DNA from: Gordius sp. MW1
Lineage: Eukaryota; Nematomorpha; Gordioida; Gordea; Gordiidae
DNA: 64,000 bases
Direction of reading: 5' to 3'
NCBI GenBank assembly: GCA_964036665.1
Contig: OZ038530.1
Location: 10,690,501-10,754,500, forward strand
Positions within the stretch are counted from its first letter, which is position 1, and every line of letters begins with the position of its first letter. The position numbers and the translations under genes were made by a program. This document shows positions 35,869 to 47,293 of the stretch, piece after piece. A model generated the notes under the pieces. It saw nothing but the letters and a program-made list of their open reading frames with translations, searched no databases and was not told the DNA's origin.

Positions 35869-36590
35869 GTTGGTTGCGGCTAGCATAATTAAAAAGGCGG
35901 ACCCTAAAACAAGAATTGAATGGGCTACACCAACTGTGAATGTGAGAAAAAACAGTGGATGTATTAGAATTTGTAAAGATTTCAAGCATATTTTTAATTC
36001 TTTTTTAATAAAATATTGCCTACCGTTGTAGATGTTGCTTCGAAATTGGTTCATGGACAAAGAATTTACGACAATTGATCTTAAGAACACTTATCTTCAA
36101 ATGAAGATTGACGACAACTCACAAAAATATCCTAACATAAACACACACGTGGGTTTATGTGTGTGTTTATGCCAAAGATTTATGGATAATTTTCTAAGTG
36201 ATTGTAAAAAACCGGAATTAATTTAGATGAATCTATAAAAGTGGGTGATGATGATGACGATCATATAGGAAATTTGACTGCTGTCTTAAGAAATTTCAAG
36301 ACTGAGAAATTTAGAGCAAAACTGGACAAAACTAACTTTTTAGAAGAATCATTCCTATTCTTAGGATATCAGATAGATAAATATAGAATACACCCGACGG
36401 TAGATAAAGTAAAAACAATTAAAACGCCAACGCCAAAAAACATTCATGAATTACGAACATTTCTAATATCATGAGAATTTATACCGAGTCTTCATGATTT
36501 GTGTTCACGTTTACATCGGTAAAAATTTAAAACTTTGCTCTATCTGAAATTCAAAAATCCATTTTTTTATTAAAAAAAAACATACAAATA
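35869..36590 (+). mobile_element. Mag-like Ty3/gypsy fossil, reverse-transcriptase part (right of the hAT composite)
   Basis: Broken reverse-transcriptase remains on the + strand, recognisable by ATPTVNVRKNSG, TTIDLKNTYLQMKIDD and SFLFLGYQIDKYRIHP. This is the other side of the fossil at 23690-24335; the hAT composite separates them. Old and broken in many places. No LTR is seen on either side. Confidence 0.65.
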
Positions 36591-36788
36591 TTTGGCTAAA
36601 ATATTACAGATGCACACTATCAAACTTATAGTTAGATTTTATAACATTTAAAACTTAACTCAATCATGTTTGGAGTTTTGTGCAGATAAAGCATCCAATT
36701 CTCAGGTAGCGATATGTGGCTGGGAGAGGAAGAGTAGGAACTGAGTGAAGAAGGGGAGAGAGCGAATGACATGTTAGTAAACATTGCA

Positions 36789-37263
36789 TTAGTACTTAGA
36801 GCCCTGCAAAAGAATTTCTTTGGCACGAGCCCAGCCCAATAGGCTTTTTTATTTTTGCAACCCAATTTTTCAAATAAAACTTTTGATAATTATTTCACCA
36901 TATAAATATACAGTTCATTTTCACTTGTTACACAAATAAAAATCGGACTTTATCTTATTTCTAAAGTTCTAACAGATACTATCAATACATTTTTAGATTA
37001 TATTAGCAATTCAGGTCAGTTACAGGGGGAAAAACTGAAGTTTGGAGGCTATTAATTGCTATATTGTGTACGCTGTGCAAAGTTTATTTAAATCATGTTA
37101 TAAAAAATGAGTTTGATTTAGTTCAATTTGGATGAGCTTGAGCCTCGGGTCAAGCCACTTCATCAGGCCTGACCCCAGCTCCTATTAATTTATCAAATTC
37201 AGCCCTGCCCAAACCCTGATTGGGCCTGGTTTTGATGGGCCTGTGCAAGGCTCTATTAATACT
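36789..37263. mobile_element. 459-bp hAT MITE
   Basis: 36797-37255 starts TAGAGCCCTGCA and ends with the inverted TAGAGCCTTGCA. The flanks TTAGTACT and TTAATACT match at 7 of 8 positions, an aged 8-bp target duplication. GGGCC/GGCCC words are clustered near both ends. Non-coding. The following 37264-37833 shows nothing I can name. Confidence 0.75.
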
Positions 37264-37833
37264 ATGTGCTCTTATAGGTTTTGGAAAAAATAAAACCATA
37301 TTATTGTTTGGCATAGATTTCTTTATCATAAGTATATTTCCTATAAAGCGTTGGAATTGCAAAGTCAATATTATTTCCCTACGTTATTACACAAATTAAA
37401 CTGCATCCTTGTGTATGCTAAATTACATTTGCCCATTTGCTACTCAGGGATGTAATAAAAAAGCCACATATTAAAATATAAGCTTTTGATTTACATGTTT
37501 CTTATGAAACATGGAGAAACTATCATTAGCTATTGAGATAACAAACTTAAAATATTTTTCATATTTATCAATCTCCTTCAAGATTAATTTGCATTATTTA
37601 TATTTTTCCACTTTCCTACTTAACAGTCAAATCTCCAACATATAATATAGTCATATCCCCTGTAAATGAATGTAACATTTAATAAAAACAATTTGACAAA
37701 ATTTAAAAGCAGGAAATTATAATATATAAAATTTGAGTGAGATTTGTTATATTCCATATTTTTTAAATATATCTAAACAATGATGTAGGCCTCTAAAATA
37801 AATTATTAATATGTTGTAATAATTTGCACTTAC

Positions 37834-38465
37834 TGGCCTCCCCTTAAAATTGTTGCTTGGCCCTTTGAAAAATCAATAATAGTTGAACCAACTCCAAGAC
37901 AATTTACTTGTCCGGCATCTATAATTAAGTCAAGGTCATTCCAAATTTTTGAAAATTCCTTTGAAGATCATTAAGAAAAAACAATAAATATACTTCAATT
38001 CTTGTTGAGTTTGGCTCATCAGAAAGATTTGCAGATGTTAACGCCAATGGTCCAAAAGCTTTTAAATATTCAGCTAATTCATTAATAAAAGTAAATTCAG
38101 GAATGCGAATGCCAACATTAGAACAGTTTGGGTTTAAGAACTTATTAAGGCATTTATTTCTTTTGAATATTAAAGTATATGGTCCGGGTAAAAATTCTTT
38201 CAAAACATTTTTGCTTATTGAAATATCTGCATACCTGATAATTAATATGCAACATAATAGAGTACTCACTTGTAAGCTTCCTCCAAATTCGCAACAGATA
38301 CGGCAATAGGCTTTATAAAATTCCGTTTTTTAATCTGGTATAATTTTGCAACTGCACCTTCATGTTGAGCCAAACAAGCAATACCGTATATAGTATCAGT
38401 AGGGATGCCTATAATTCCTCCACTTTTTAGAATTGAGCTACAGGTTTCTATAACCTTAGTAATGT
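37834..38465 (-). CDS. YRDC: Threonylcarbamoyl-AMP synthase YRDC, three internal exons
   Basis: YRDC makes threonylcarbamoyl-AMP from threonine, bicarbonate and ATP, the first step of the t6A37 modification of ANN-decoding tRNAs. Exon a (38465-38270) has GGIIGIPTDTIYGIACLAQ and QIKKRNFIKPIAVSV, the substrate-binding core. Exon b (38234-37994) has EFLPGPYTLIF, NVGIRIPEF and GPLALTSANLSDEPNSTR. Exon c (37958-37834) has DLIIDAGQVNCLGVGSTIID and ends ATILRGG at a GTAAGT donor. Both introns are 35 nt, GT-AG, at phases 2 and 0. All core motifs are intact with no break, so it is probably functional. The first exon (upstream of 38465, beyond gypsy debris) and the last exon were not found. Confidence 0.9.
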
Positions 38466-38629
38466 CTAAATAAAATTTATTAAAAACTTAAGTTTAATAA
38501 AACCAAGGGGCTTTAATTCAAATATAGAAATTATGTTAGTTGGTAACATTCGCGCATATTTCATTTGCAAGGTGTCACGATGTCACCCAAATCATTACTT
38601 TAAACAAACAAACTCGATAAATATGGTCA

Positions 38630-39177
38630 GTGTGGCAAAATTTTTAATTACCGAGATCTTCTCTGGTATTGGCGTTGAACCTTGTGGGGAAACGTGATGT
38701 CCTAGGAAATCTATCGAAGAAAATCACATTTATTTATATTAAATTTTATAACAAATCTCTTAATCGCTAAAAAAAATACTTGACGTAAGTGGTCTAAATG
38801 TTCGCTAGTTGATATACTTGCGATCAAAATATTGTCCAATTATGCAAAGGTGAAATTTAGACCACGGAGAGCTTGGTTAATGAAGCGTTAGAATGTTTGA
38901 GCAGCATTACGTAACCCATAAGGCACGGGCACAAATGAATAAAGACTGAAAGGTGTGTTTATTGCAGTCTTTGCGATGTCTTCCAAGGCTATGGGTAATT
39001 GGCGGTAGGCTCTCACGAGATCTATTTATGTTTAGATGGTTGTGCCGGCTAGGTTGAGTGAGAAATCGTGCAGGTGTGGTAAAGGATAACTATCCGATAT
39101 CGTTAGTTAAGGGCTTGGTAACTTCCACATCGCCAATCCCCTGGAGTCTTTTTGCTGTAGAGATACAAATTTACTTT
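38630..39177 (-). mobile_element. Older CsRn1-clade Ty3/gypsy fossil, reverse-transcriptase part
   Basis: Broken - strand remains recognisable by LPHLHDFSLNLAGT, PYGLRNAAQTF and LGHHVSPQGSTPIP. Together with gag/protease remains of the same orientation at 45045-46400 it appears to be one old copy, separated by a + strand CsRn1 element and a Helentron-like element. It lies just upstream of the YRDC exons, probably inside a YRDC intron. Confidence 0.65.
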
Positions 39178-42100
39178 CCTTGAAAGGAATTTGGGAAAGA
39201 AACGCACAAGGTTAAAAAAGAAAAAATACACGAAGGGAATTGACTTTAATTTGAATGTTCATCGTTATCTATTGATATAAAATCGCGATTTATAGATTCG
39301 TAACCACTGTTATAAATTTCCCTGTAATAAAATATATTCCAATCCCTTTTACTAAAACTGGTGACCCCGTATTTTCAACAAAACAATCCTATGAATTAGT
39401 TAGTCATCGCTCGCAAACAATCATTTTTATATTAAATGGAAAATCTTACAGATAAACAGGAATTCGAAATAGCTATTCAGGTGAAAATACCCACATTTTA
39501 TCGCAGGAATGTTAGAATTAGGCTGGCCCAGGCAGAGGCTGTATTTCAAGCAAGAATAATTTCCGGAAAGTCAAAATTTGGTTTAATTTTTGAAACGTTA
39601 CCCCCCGAAATCGCCGAATATGTGGAGGATTTGATCATTAATATTCCACCTAATCCACCATTTCAGAAACTCAAGCATGCACTTATTCAGAGGGTCGTCA
39701 AGTCAGACGAATCAAGGTTGATGGAATTTTTAACGGTGGTTGATATAGGAGATAGATCACCTTCTCAACTTTTACGGTACATGAGGAGTTTATTTGGAAC
39801 ATATGTTCTCGACCAAAAAATTTTAAAGGAGCTTTGGTTGAACAAATTACCTCTATGAACTCACCCCATATTAGTCTCTTTTACCGAAAATACTGCACTT
39901 GGCAAATTGACGGAAACAGCAGACCGCATAGTGCTGGCTAAAAAACCTAATTTTGTCACTAACATCCATAACCCAAAAAAAACCTCCACTAACCCTAAAG
40001 AACTAACAGAAGTTTTATCTGCTCTTAATAGGTTAGAAAAGATAGGTCAACCCCAGACAAGCATAATCCGTTTTCAACAATCTGGAATTTCTAACAATAG
40101 ATCATAGTGCTGGTACCATAGCACCTTTGGAACAAACGCCAGAAAATGTGTAAAACCATTTTATTTTGGACAAAGTTTAAAAAGGCAGGCCGACCAGTAA
40201 AGGCGATAGCTGGACCCGGCCAAATAAACCATAGTCGTCTATTTTACGAATATGACAAAATATCAGGTCTACGATATTTGATAGGGGAGCTCAAATTAGC
40301 GTAATCCCACCAACAACAAACGAAGGTAAGAGTAAACAATATTTGTTTAAAAGCAGCTAATAGGAGCGATATTAATACCTAGGGTCAAATATCTTTAACA
40401 TTGGATATACGGCTAAATAGAGAATTTAAATGGTCTTTTTTTGATAGCAGATGTTCATTCACCAATATTGGGCTCAGATTTTATAGCACATTTTGGTTTG
40501 ATTATTAATGTAGAAAATACGCATAATTAATCCACAAAAATGTTCTAAAATTATCCAATATAACCAATTCCTCAATGTCACCCATAAATAGTCCAATTCC
40601 ACAGAATAATGATCCATTTTACTCCATATTAACACAATTTCCTAATATTACCAAGCCACCTAATTTTAATCACAAAGTGAAACATATTATCAAACACCAT
40701 ATAATATCAAAAGGACCAGCGATACATTGCTCTCCTCGACGTTTAAACCCCGAAAAAATTCAAACAGCAAAAAAGAAATGAGAAGATGAGCAGAATAAGC
40801 ATAATACGACCCTCATATAGCAAATGGTCTTCCCCCCTATACATGGTCCCAAAAAATACCCCAAGGACATGGCGTCCATATGGTGATTTTAGAATGCTTA
40901 ATTATGCAACAAGGCCTGATAGATACCCAATTCTACATCTACATGATTTCGCTTTAAACCTAACCGGCAAATCTAGTTTTTCAAAGTTGGATTTAGTAAA
41001 AGCTTATTATCAAATTCCGATGGCACCGGAGGACATCCCGAAAACCGCAATTACAACGCCTTTTGGGCTTTTTAAATTTTTAAGAATGCCTTTCAGACTG
41101 CCGAATGCAGCACAAACATTTCAGCGCTTCATAGATGAAATTTGTAATGGCTTGGATTTTGTGTATGCTTACATCGATGATATACTTATAGCCAGTTCCA
41201 CCGTATAAATCTGTCAAAACGTTCTTTGGGGGTGAAAACATTAAACTTTCTCGGTCAATAAGTTGGTCAAAGTGGCATACTCCCCTTGTCAAACAAAATC
41301 GATGCAATTAGGGTTTTCCAATTCTTCAAAAGATGAAGAGTTTGAAACGTTTTTTAGGTATGGTGAATTTTTATAGACGTTTTATACCAAATTGTGCTTC
41401 AATTTCAAAACCACTTAAGGACTTGTTAAACAATGATGATAAAGATATTAAAATAACGGAGGCAGAAATGAATTCATTTAATCGTTTAAAACAAAGTTTA
41501 ATTTAAGCATCTAATTTAGTATAAACCAAACGTTTGGTTAACATTAACCAAAGATGCTTCAAACATAGCAGTTAGGGGTGTTCTGCACCAGGTCAGTTAT
41601 AACAAACAAGAACCATTAGCCTTTTTTTCTCAGAAATTATCAGCAGCTCGAACACGCTATATTACATTTAGTCGGGAATTACTAGCTATTTATCTGGCGA
41701 TTAAACATTTCAAACACATACTTGAGGGGCGCACTTTTATTATATTCACCAAACATAAACCTTTAATTTATGCTTTCCAGGCAAAAATTAATCGTTACTC
41801 ACCCCGAGAGATCCGACATTTAGATTATGTTTCTCAATTCAGTACCGACATTCGCTTTATAAAAGATAATAGCAATATTCCAGCGGATATATCCCGATCA
41901 GACATAGCTTCTTTAACTTTACCTATTTGTCCAAATAAGAATTAAATAGTTTTGAACCAACAGAATGATACTGAGTTAATGATGAACACAAAATCTTTAC
42001 GTCTCGTAAAATCAAAAAGTCCCGGCTGTCAGGAATACATTCTTTGCGACACATCGACAGGATCTCCTCGACCACTTATATCAACAAACCTGAGAAAGAA

Positions 42101-43345
42101 TTACTTCGATCACTTCCACTTTCTTTCACATCCAGGATTCGGGCAACTCAAAGACTAATTACTCGCAGTTTTGTGTGACCATCGATGAATAAAGATATTC
42201 GGAATTGGACAAAAGAATGCATAAAATGCCAAAGATCTAAGGTGAACATACACACAATTACTTCACCTAGCATTTTTAACGCACCGACAAAAGGTTCGGT
42301 CACGTGCATTTGGATGTTTGAGTCCTTTGCCACCTTCATCTCACTACACCCTTATTTTTACAGCCATCAATCGCTTTACGAGATGGCCAATTGCAATACC
42401 AATCAACGAGATATCAGCAGAAGATTTGGATAAAATATTTATTGAATATTTAATTGCCAACTTTGGTGTTCCAAAGGTAATAACTAAAAAATAGAGGTGC
42501 CCAATTTGTATCCAGTTTATTTCGAGAATTGTCATCAACACTAGGATCTGACCATATCAAGACTACAGCTTACCATCCGTATTCTAATGGTTTAGTTGAG
42601 CGGTTTCATAGACAATTAAGAGCTTCCATGGACAAAAGATGCGACAAAATGGAGTGAAATACTACCATTAATTCTTCTCAGCATTAGGTCGATGATCAAA
42701 GAAGATATCGGATACACTCCTTCAGAAATGGTTTATGAGACGATGTTAAGGCTACCAGAAGAATTTTTTTAAAAATCTTTAATAGACTCATCAAAGCCAG
42801 GTTATGTAATAATGCTTAAAGAGATAATGCAAAATTTAAAGGTTTATCCTACCAGGAGACATGTTAAGAAGGAATATATCCCTAAACATTTAAAAACATG
42901 TTTTTGTACGTAATGACAAGGTCAGAAAATCTTTACAACCCCCATACGATGGACCTTTTAAAGTACTAAAAGGAAAAAGAATTTTTCAAAGTGAAAAAAG
43001 GTAATAAATAGGAAACTATATCAATTGACAGACTTAAAAGAAGAAAGTAACATTTTACATGTCCAACAACGTACTACTAGATATAAAAGAATCATAACTA
43101 AGAATTTTCATCTTTTAAATTATAATTTATTTTTTAGAGGGGAGTATCTGTAGGGAAGTCATTGACCTTGAAAGGAATTTGAGGAAGATACGCACAAGGT
43201 TAAAAAAGAAAGAATACACGAAGATAATTAACTTTAATCTGTATGATCGTTATCTATTGATATAAAAACTCGCGATTTATAGATTCGTAACCACTGTTAT
43301 AGTTTCCCTTTAATAAAATAAATTCCAATCCCTTTTAATAATATA
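39178..43345 (+). mobile_element. CsRn1-clade Ty3/gypsy element with both LTRs, broken
   Basis: LTRs of about 175-190 bp (39178-39352 and about 43149-43345) look roughly 90% alike by eye, suggesting a moderately old insertion. After the left LTR lies TGGTGACCCCG, the tRNA-Trp primer site typical of the CsRn1/Kabuki clade; before the right LTR lies a purine tract AGAGGGGAG. Parts in order: gag from 39436, protease near 40260, reverse transcriptase about 40575-41208 ([11 protein letters not shown]), RNase H about 41530-41850, integrase about 42185-43090. The structure is complete but the reading frame is broken in many places (roughly ten or more). No clear target duplication is seen; the left LTR border abuts the older copy and the right one abuts a Helentron-like element. 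Confidence 0.85.
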
Positions 43346-43347
43346 AA

Positions 43348-45041
43348 CTCGGGCCTTCGGCCCTCGTGGGAAGGGGGAGGGGAGAAGGGAAGGGGGGAAG
43401 GGAAGGGGGGACGACTCATCTATACTTCGTATAAATGTATCATATTTGCTATGCAATTTATGGGCGAGAAAGGTGGGAAGGGGCGAGAATGCCTATAGGG
43501 GGGTATTAAATGCCTAATGATTAATCAATTATTTATACAAATTTTCCATTTATAGGCAAAATGTAATATAGGCAAAATGTAATATAGGCAAGGGTTAGGG
43601 TTAGATTTAGTGTTTGCATCTAGTTGCGTATTACATTAGTTTTTATGGCCTTTAGTGATTATGGGTCTAACAAACATTATATTATTAAACATCACAATGT
43701 TAAGAATTTGCAGAATTGTTGGGAGAAATTTTTTGTTGAATTTGAACAATTTTTAATTAAAAAAATCAAAAATTTGGCGAATCGTCATTTTTTCTCCATT
43801 AGTCAGTACCAACAGATACTCTATAAGTATGATAGCCAAAAAAACGGGTAAAAAAATTTGATGCTCACTTTGGCCAATGGTCATTTTTTCCATTGGTCAG
43901 CAGCCAGCACACGGTAAAAATAGATATAAATTCATAAGAATAAAAAAAACGAAAAAAAAATTTTCGAATCACATTTTGGCCAATGGTCATTTTTTTCCAT
44001 TGGTCAGCAGCCAGGACAGGGTAAAAGTGGCTATAAATTCATAATAATCAAAAAAAACGAAAAAAAAATTTCGAATCACATTTTGGCCAATGGTCATTTT
44101 ATTCCATTGGTCAGCAGCCAGCGGACGGCCAAAAAGTCATAATGGCAATGGTAGGAACAGGAACAATCATAATAGTCAAAAAAAACGAAAAAAATTATTT
44201 CGATTCACATTTTGGCCAATGATCATTTTTTCCATCGGTCAGGAGCCAGCGGACGGCCAAAAAGTCATAATAGCAATGGAAGTAACAGGAACAATCATAA
44301 TAGTCAAAAAAAACGAAAAAATAAACTCGGATTTACATTTTGGCCAATGGTCATTTTTTCCATCGGTCAGGAGCCAGCGGACGGCCAAAAAGTCTTATTA
44401 TCAATGATAGTAACAAGAACAATCATAAGAGTCAAAAAAAACTCCGGGATTCTAACCCAAAAACTAGTTAAATTGCATAGCAATTTAAAGTAAACAACTT
44501 TTATTTATGTTTATTATATAATAAAATGAAACAATAATAGAACAAGCGGACGGCCAAAAAGTCATATTATCAATGGTAGTAACAGGAAAAATATATGAAT
44601 TTAATTTAAAAAATAAAAAAAATTTGCCCTCTCCGGGAATCGAACCAGCATTTCAGAACGTTTGCCGGGGTTCGAACCCACATTAATAGAGGCATAGGCT
44701 TTTGTAGGGGCACAGGGACCCATATCAGTAGAGGCATAGGCCCTTGTAGTGGAGGGCATAGGGTAATTATAGCAATTAATATCAATGTTACCCAATTCAA
44801 AAACGAATAGATATACTTATGCATTAATTTAACATAGCAATTAAAACCCGACCCCGCCCGAAAGCGAGGGAGATAGAGATGAGGGGTGGGGCACCTCTTA
44901 TGCCATAATTTTAAAAATAACACAGGAGGGAGATAGAGATGAGGGGTGGGGCACCTCTTTCTCATGCATTAATTTAAAAAATCGATAACCTAATATACCC
45001 AACAACGGACAACCAAAAACGAGCCCATAAATTGCATAGCA
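43348..45041 (-). mobile_element. Helentron-like element, near full length, reverse orientation
   Basis: The 3' hairpin end lies at 43348 (CTCGGGCC-TTC-GGCCC on +) and the 5' end TGCTATGCAATTTATGGGCT at about 45041. Between them are the GCCCCTTCCCACC block, a unique stretch (43560-43840), about five minisatellite units (43850-44430), an inner AATTGCATAGCAATT, and a SINE-like piece (44520-44720) with two tRNA B-box-like words (GGTTCGAACCC and GGTTCGATTCC on -). It separates the two parts of the older CsRn1 fossil. Confidence 0.7.
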
Positions 45042-45044
45042 CTT

Positions 45045-46400
45045 AAAAAAGTGAAGTGGATAACTCCAAGGGCTGGCTGAAGTTGAATTATGCCGAGAGC
45101 ATGTGAACAAACTCTTGTTTGGCTATTTTTAGCTTGGCAGGGTCATACCGTTTAGGTTTGGCATAAACGAGTGGTCCTTATGTATGTATGTGGTGTGATA
45201 TATGGTAGCCTACATGTTACCTATAATTTGGAGGGGCATAAATATCGGGAAATTCTTTCAACCATTTTTAAAATAAGGTAAATCGACTTTTAAACCCAGT
45301 TGTAAATGATACAAATTCGTATCAATGTTTCGCCTATAAGATTTTAAAGTAGTCTAAGGGTCAAAGACATTTACGACGTATATCTACGAGGAGGTTAAAA
45401 TGATTTAAAAGATCTGCCCCGATAATAGGTGTATTTACGTCCGCGATTATCATTGAAAGTTTTTCCGCAAGCTACCGTCTAGTTCAAGTGATTTCTGACT
45501 ATTGATCAATATGGAACTATTATTAGAATTTGGAGGAGAATGTGCGAGGGGTAAGACGGTTTAGTGGATATATCTTAAATAAAATATAGGCAGGCGACTG
45601 GTGTTATGGCCTGAATCAGATGTCGTGCGGATTCTGGCAAGGCTATGGTTTTGACCGGAAGGCTGAGTATAGCTGCAAGGCTAATGGCATTTAGTGGCCT
45701 TTTCACCAATCTGGGGAACATCTGCGCGGGGTTGAAAAGGGGATCGAAATCGCCTCGATGAAGACCGACTTCTCGACTTGATGTTTTTGTCGACTGACCT
45801 CATGTCGCAGTGTGTCAATGCTTTCTATCTGTTTGTTGACCATATCTCGGAGCGTCTCGATATCATTGTTCAATTTAGGTGTGGTAGGAGCGAGGTTGGA
45901 TATTTGAGGGGGGTGGTATGTTTCCGCGATTTTATTCGCTATTTCAGCCGGTTTGATTAAAGTTTGATCGCCCGCACAAATAGCCAAGATGCTGGCCATG
46001 TTTCAGCCACAATGAGGTTATTTGTTTTGGCAATACCCAGGAGGGCTTTCATATGTCTAAAAAGTTGGGATGGTGTACGATCGCCCATTGCACATTGGAT
46101 AGCAGGTCGCGGAATCTTGCTGAGTCTGACTTTGTCGTGCGGTCAATGATAGCTGTCCGGATGGTGACGGAGCTTCAACGGTACTTTTCCAGAAAATCTT
46201 GGATTGCAGTTGTGACTTCCTGAGGGAAGGTTCAGCCACGTATCCTAGTTAGCTGGCTCAGATTTTATCCAGGTATCGTGAAGAGGGCTCAATTTAAACA
46301 AACCAACGGCGGGGATTTAGCGTTTAAAGGGGGATAATTTAAGAAACATAGAGTTTCAAAGTTAGATCACTCAAGTAACGATTAGTTTCTACAAATATGT
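45045..46400 (-). mobile_element. Older CsRn1-clade Ty3/gypsy fossil, gag to start of reverse transcriptase
   Basis: Broken - strand remains: gag recognisable near 46090-45703 by PSQLFRHMKALLGIAKTN, the protease-RT linker near 45480-45360 by TPIIGADLLNHFNLLVDI, and the start of the reverse-transcriptase region near 45180-45045. It continues, after later insertions, at 39177-38630. Many breaks; older than the + strand element that lies between its parts. Confidence 0.6.
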
Positions 46401-47293
46401 CAAATAACCTCTTCGCCTACGCTACGACCACTTTAAAGGCTATATCAGATTAAACTAAGAGTAAGAATTAATTTTATTTAAATATAATAAGGGGTGGTAT
46501 TTCAAATATCACGTTTATGTTTTATAAAGTCTTGAATATACAATTTAACCTAATCTTAAATTTTTAAACCGTGCCTTTGATCGTTAACAACTCAAAGCTT
46601 AACCCTAAAATATGCATTCTAGGCATGGCTTTTAATTATAAAGAGGCCCAATGATGTAAGCAAGAGGGTTTTCGGTTAATCGTCCCCTGCCTCCCCATTG
46701 ACACCAAATTTAATTTCTTTTCCAAATTGTCTAGCTAAACTTAATAATTACAAAGACTCTTGTTAGTGTTGCACTGAAATAAATAGTTAATAACCTTAAT
46801 AAACGCAAAACTTAATTTTCGATGGAATGCTACTTTTTTTAAACTACCTACAAAATATTTTCGACCCTAGTGAGTGTTGAAAGATAGAAAAATATTTAAT
46901 TTTTAATTATATTCCGAAAGAAACTGTCCCAACTGGTAAAATAAAGGAGGAAACTATTGCTAGTCAAATTAATTTAACAAGTATGATAATAGTTTATTTA
47001 TTAAATGCTTTAATATCTTTGTTTTTCTAGTTTAAAAATGTTTATTCATATTTTATACTGAAGCAAATATTTAATTTTTCTTTAGATTATAATCTAATTA
47101 TAATTTTATTTGTTTTATTTCAGATATTGCGCAATGCCGTGTTGTATTTATAAAATAATAAAATGATTAAATGGAAAACCAAAAAATGTATACTAATTAT
47201 ATTCAATTTAAACACTTCGCTTCATAACAAAGTTTATTTAATGTAAATATATATGTATTATAATTATAAGATATTATGCATCAATTTTTAAAA
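46401..47293. other. No gene; contains a possible polyadenylation site for the gene at 47294
   Basis: AT-rich sequence. TTTATT at 47230-47235 is an AATAAA on the - strand about 60 bases beyond the stop of the gene at 47294-49927. Otherwise nothing is seen. Confidence 0.4.

Noticed and set aside
45703-45999. A 98-codon frame as a host coiled-coil gene
   Set aside because: It lies in order within gag remains of the older CsRn1 fossil.
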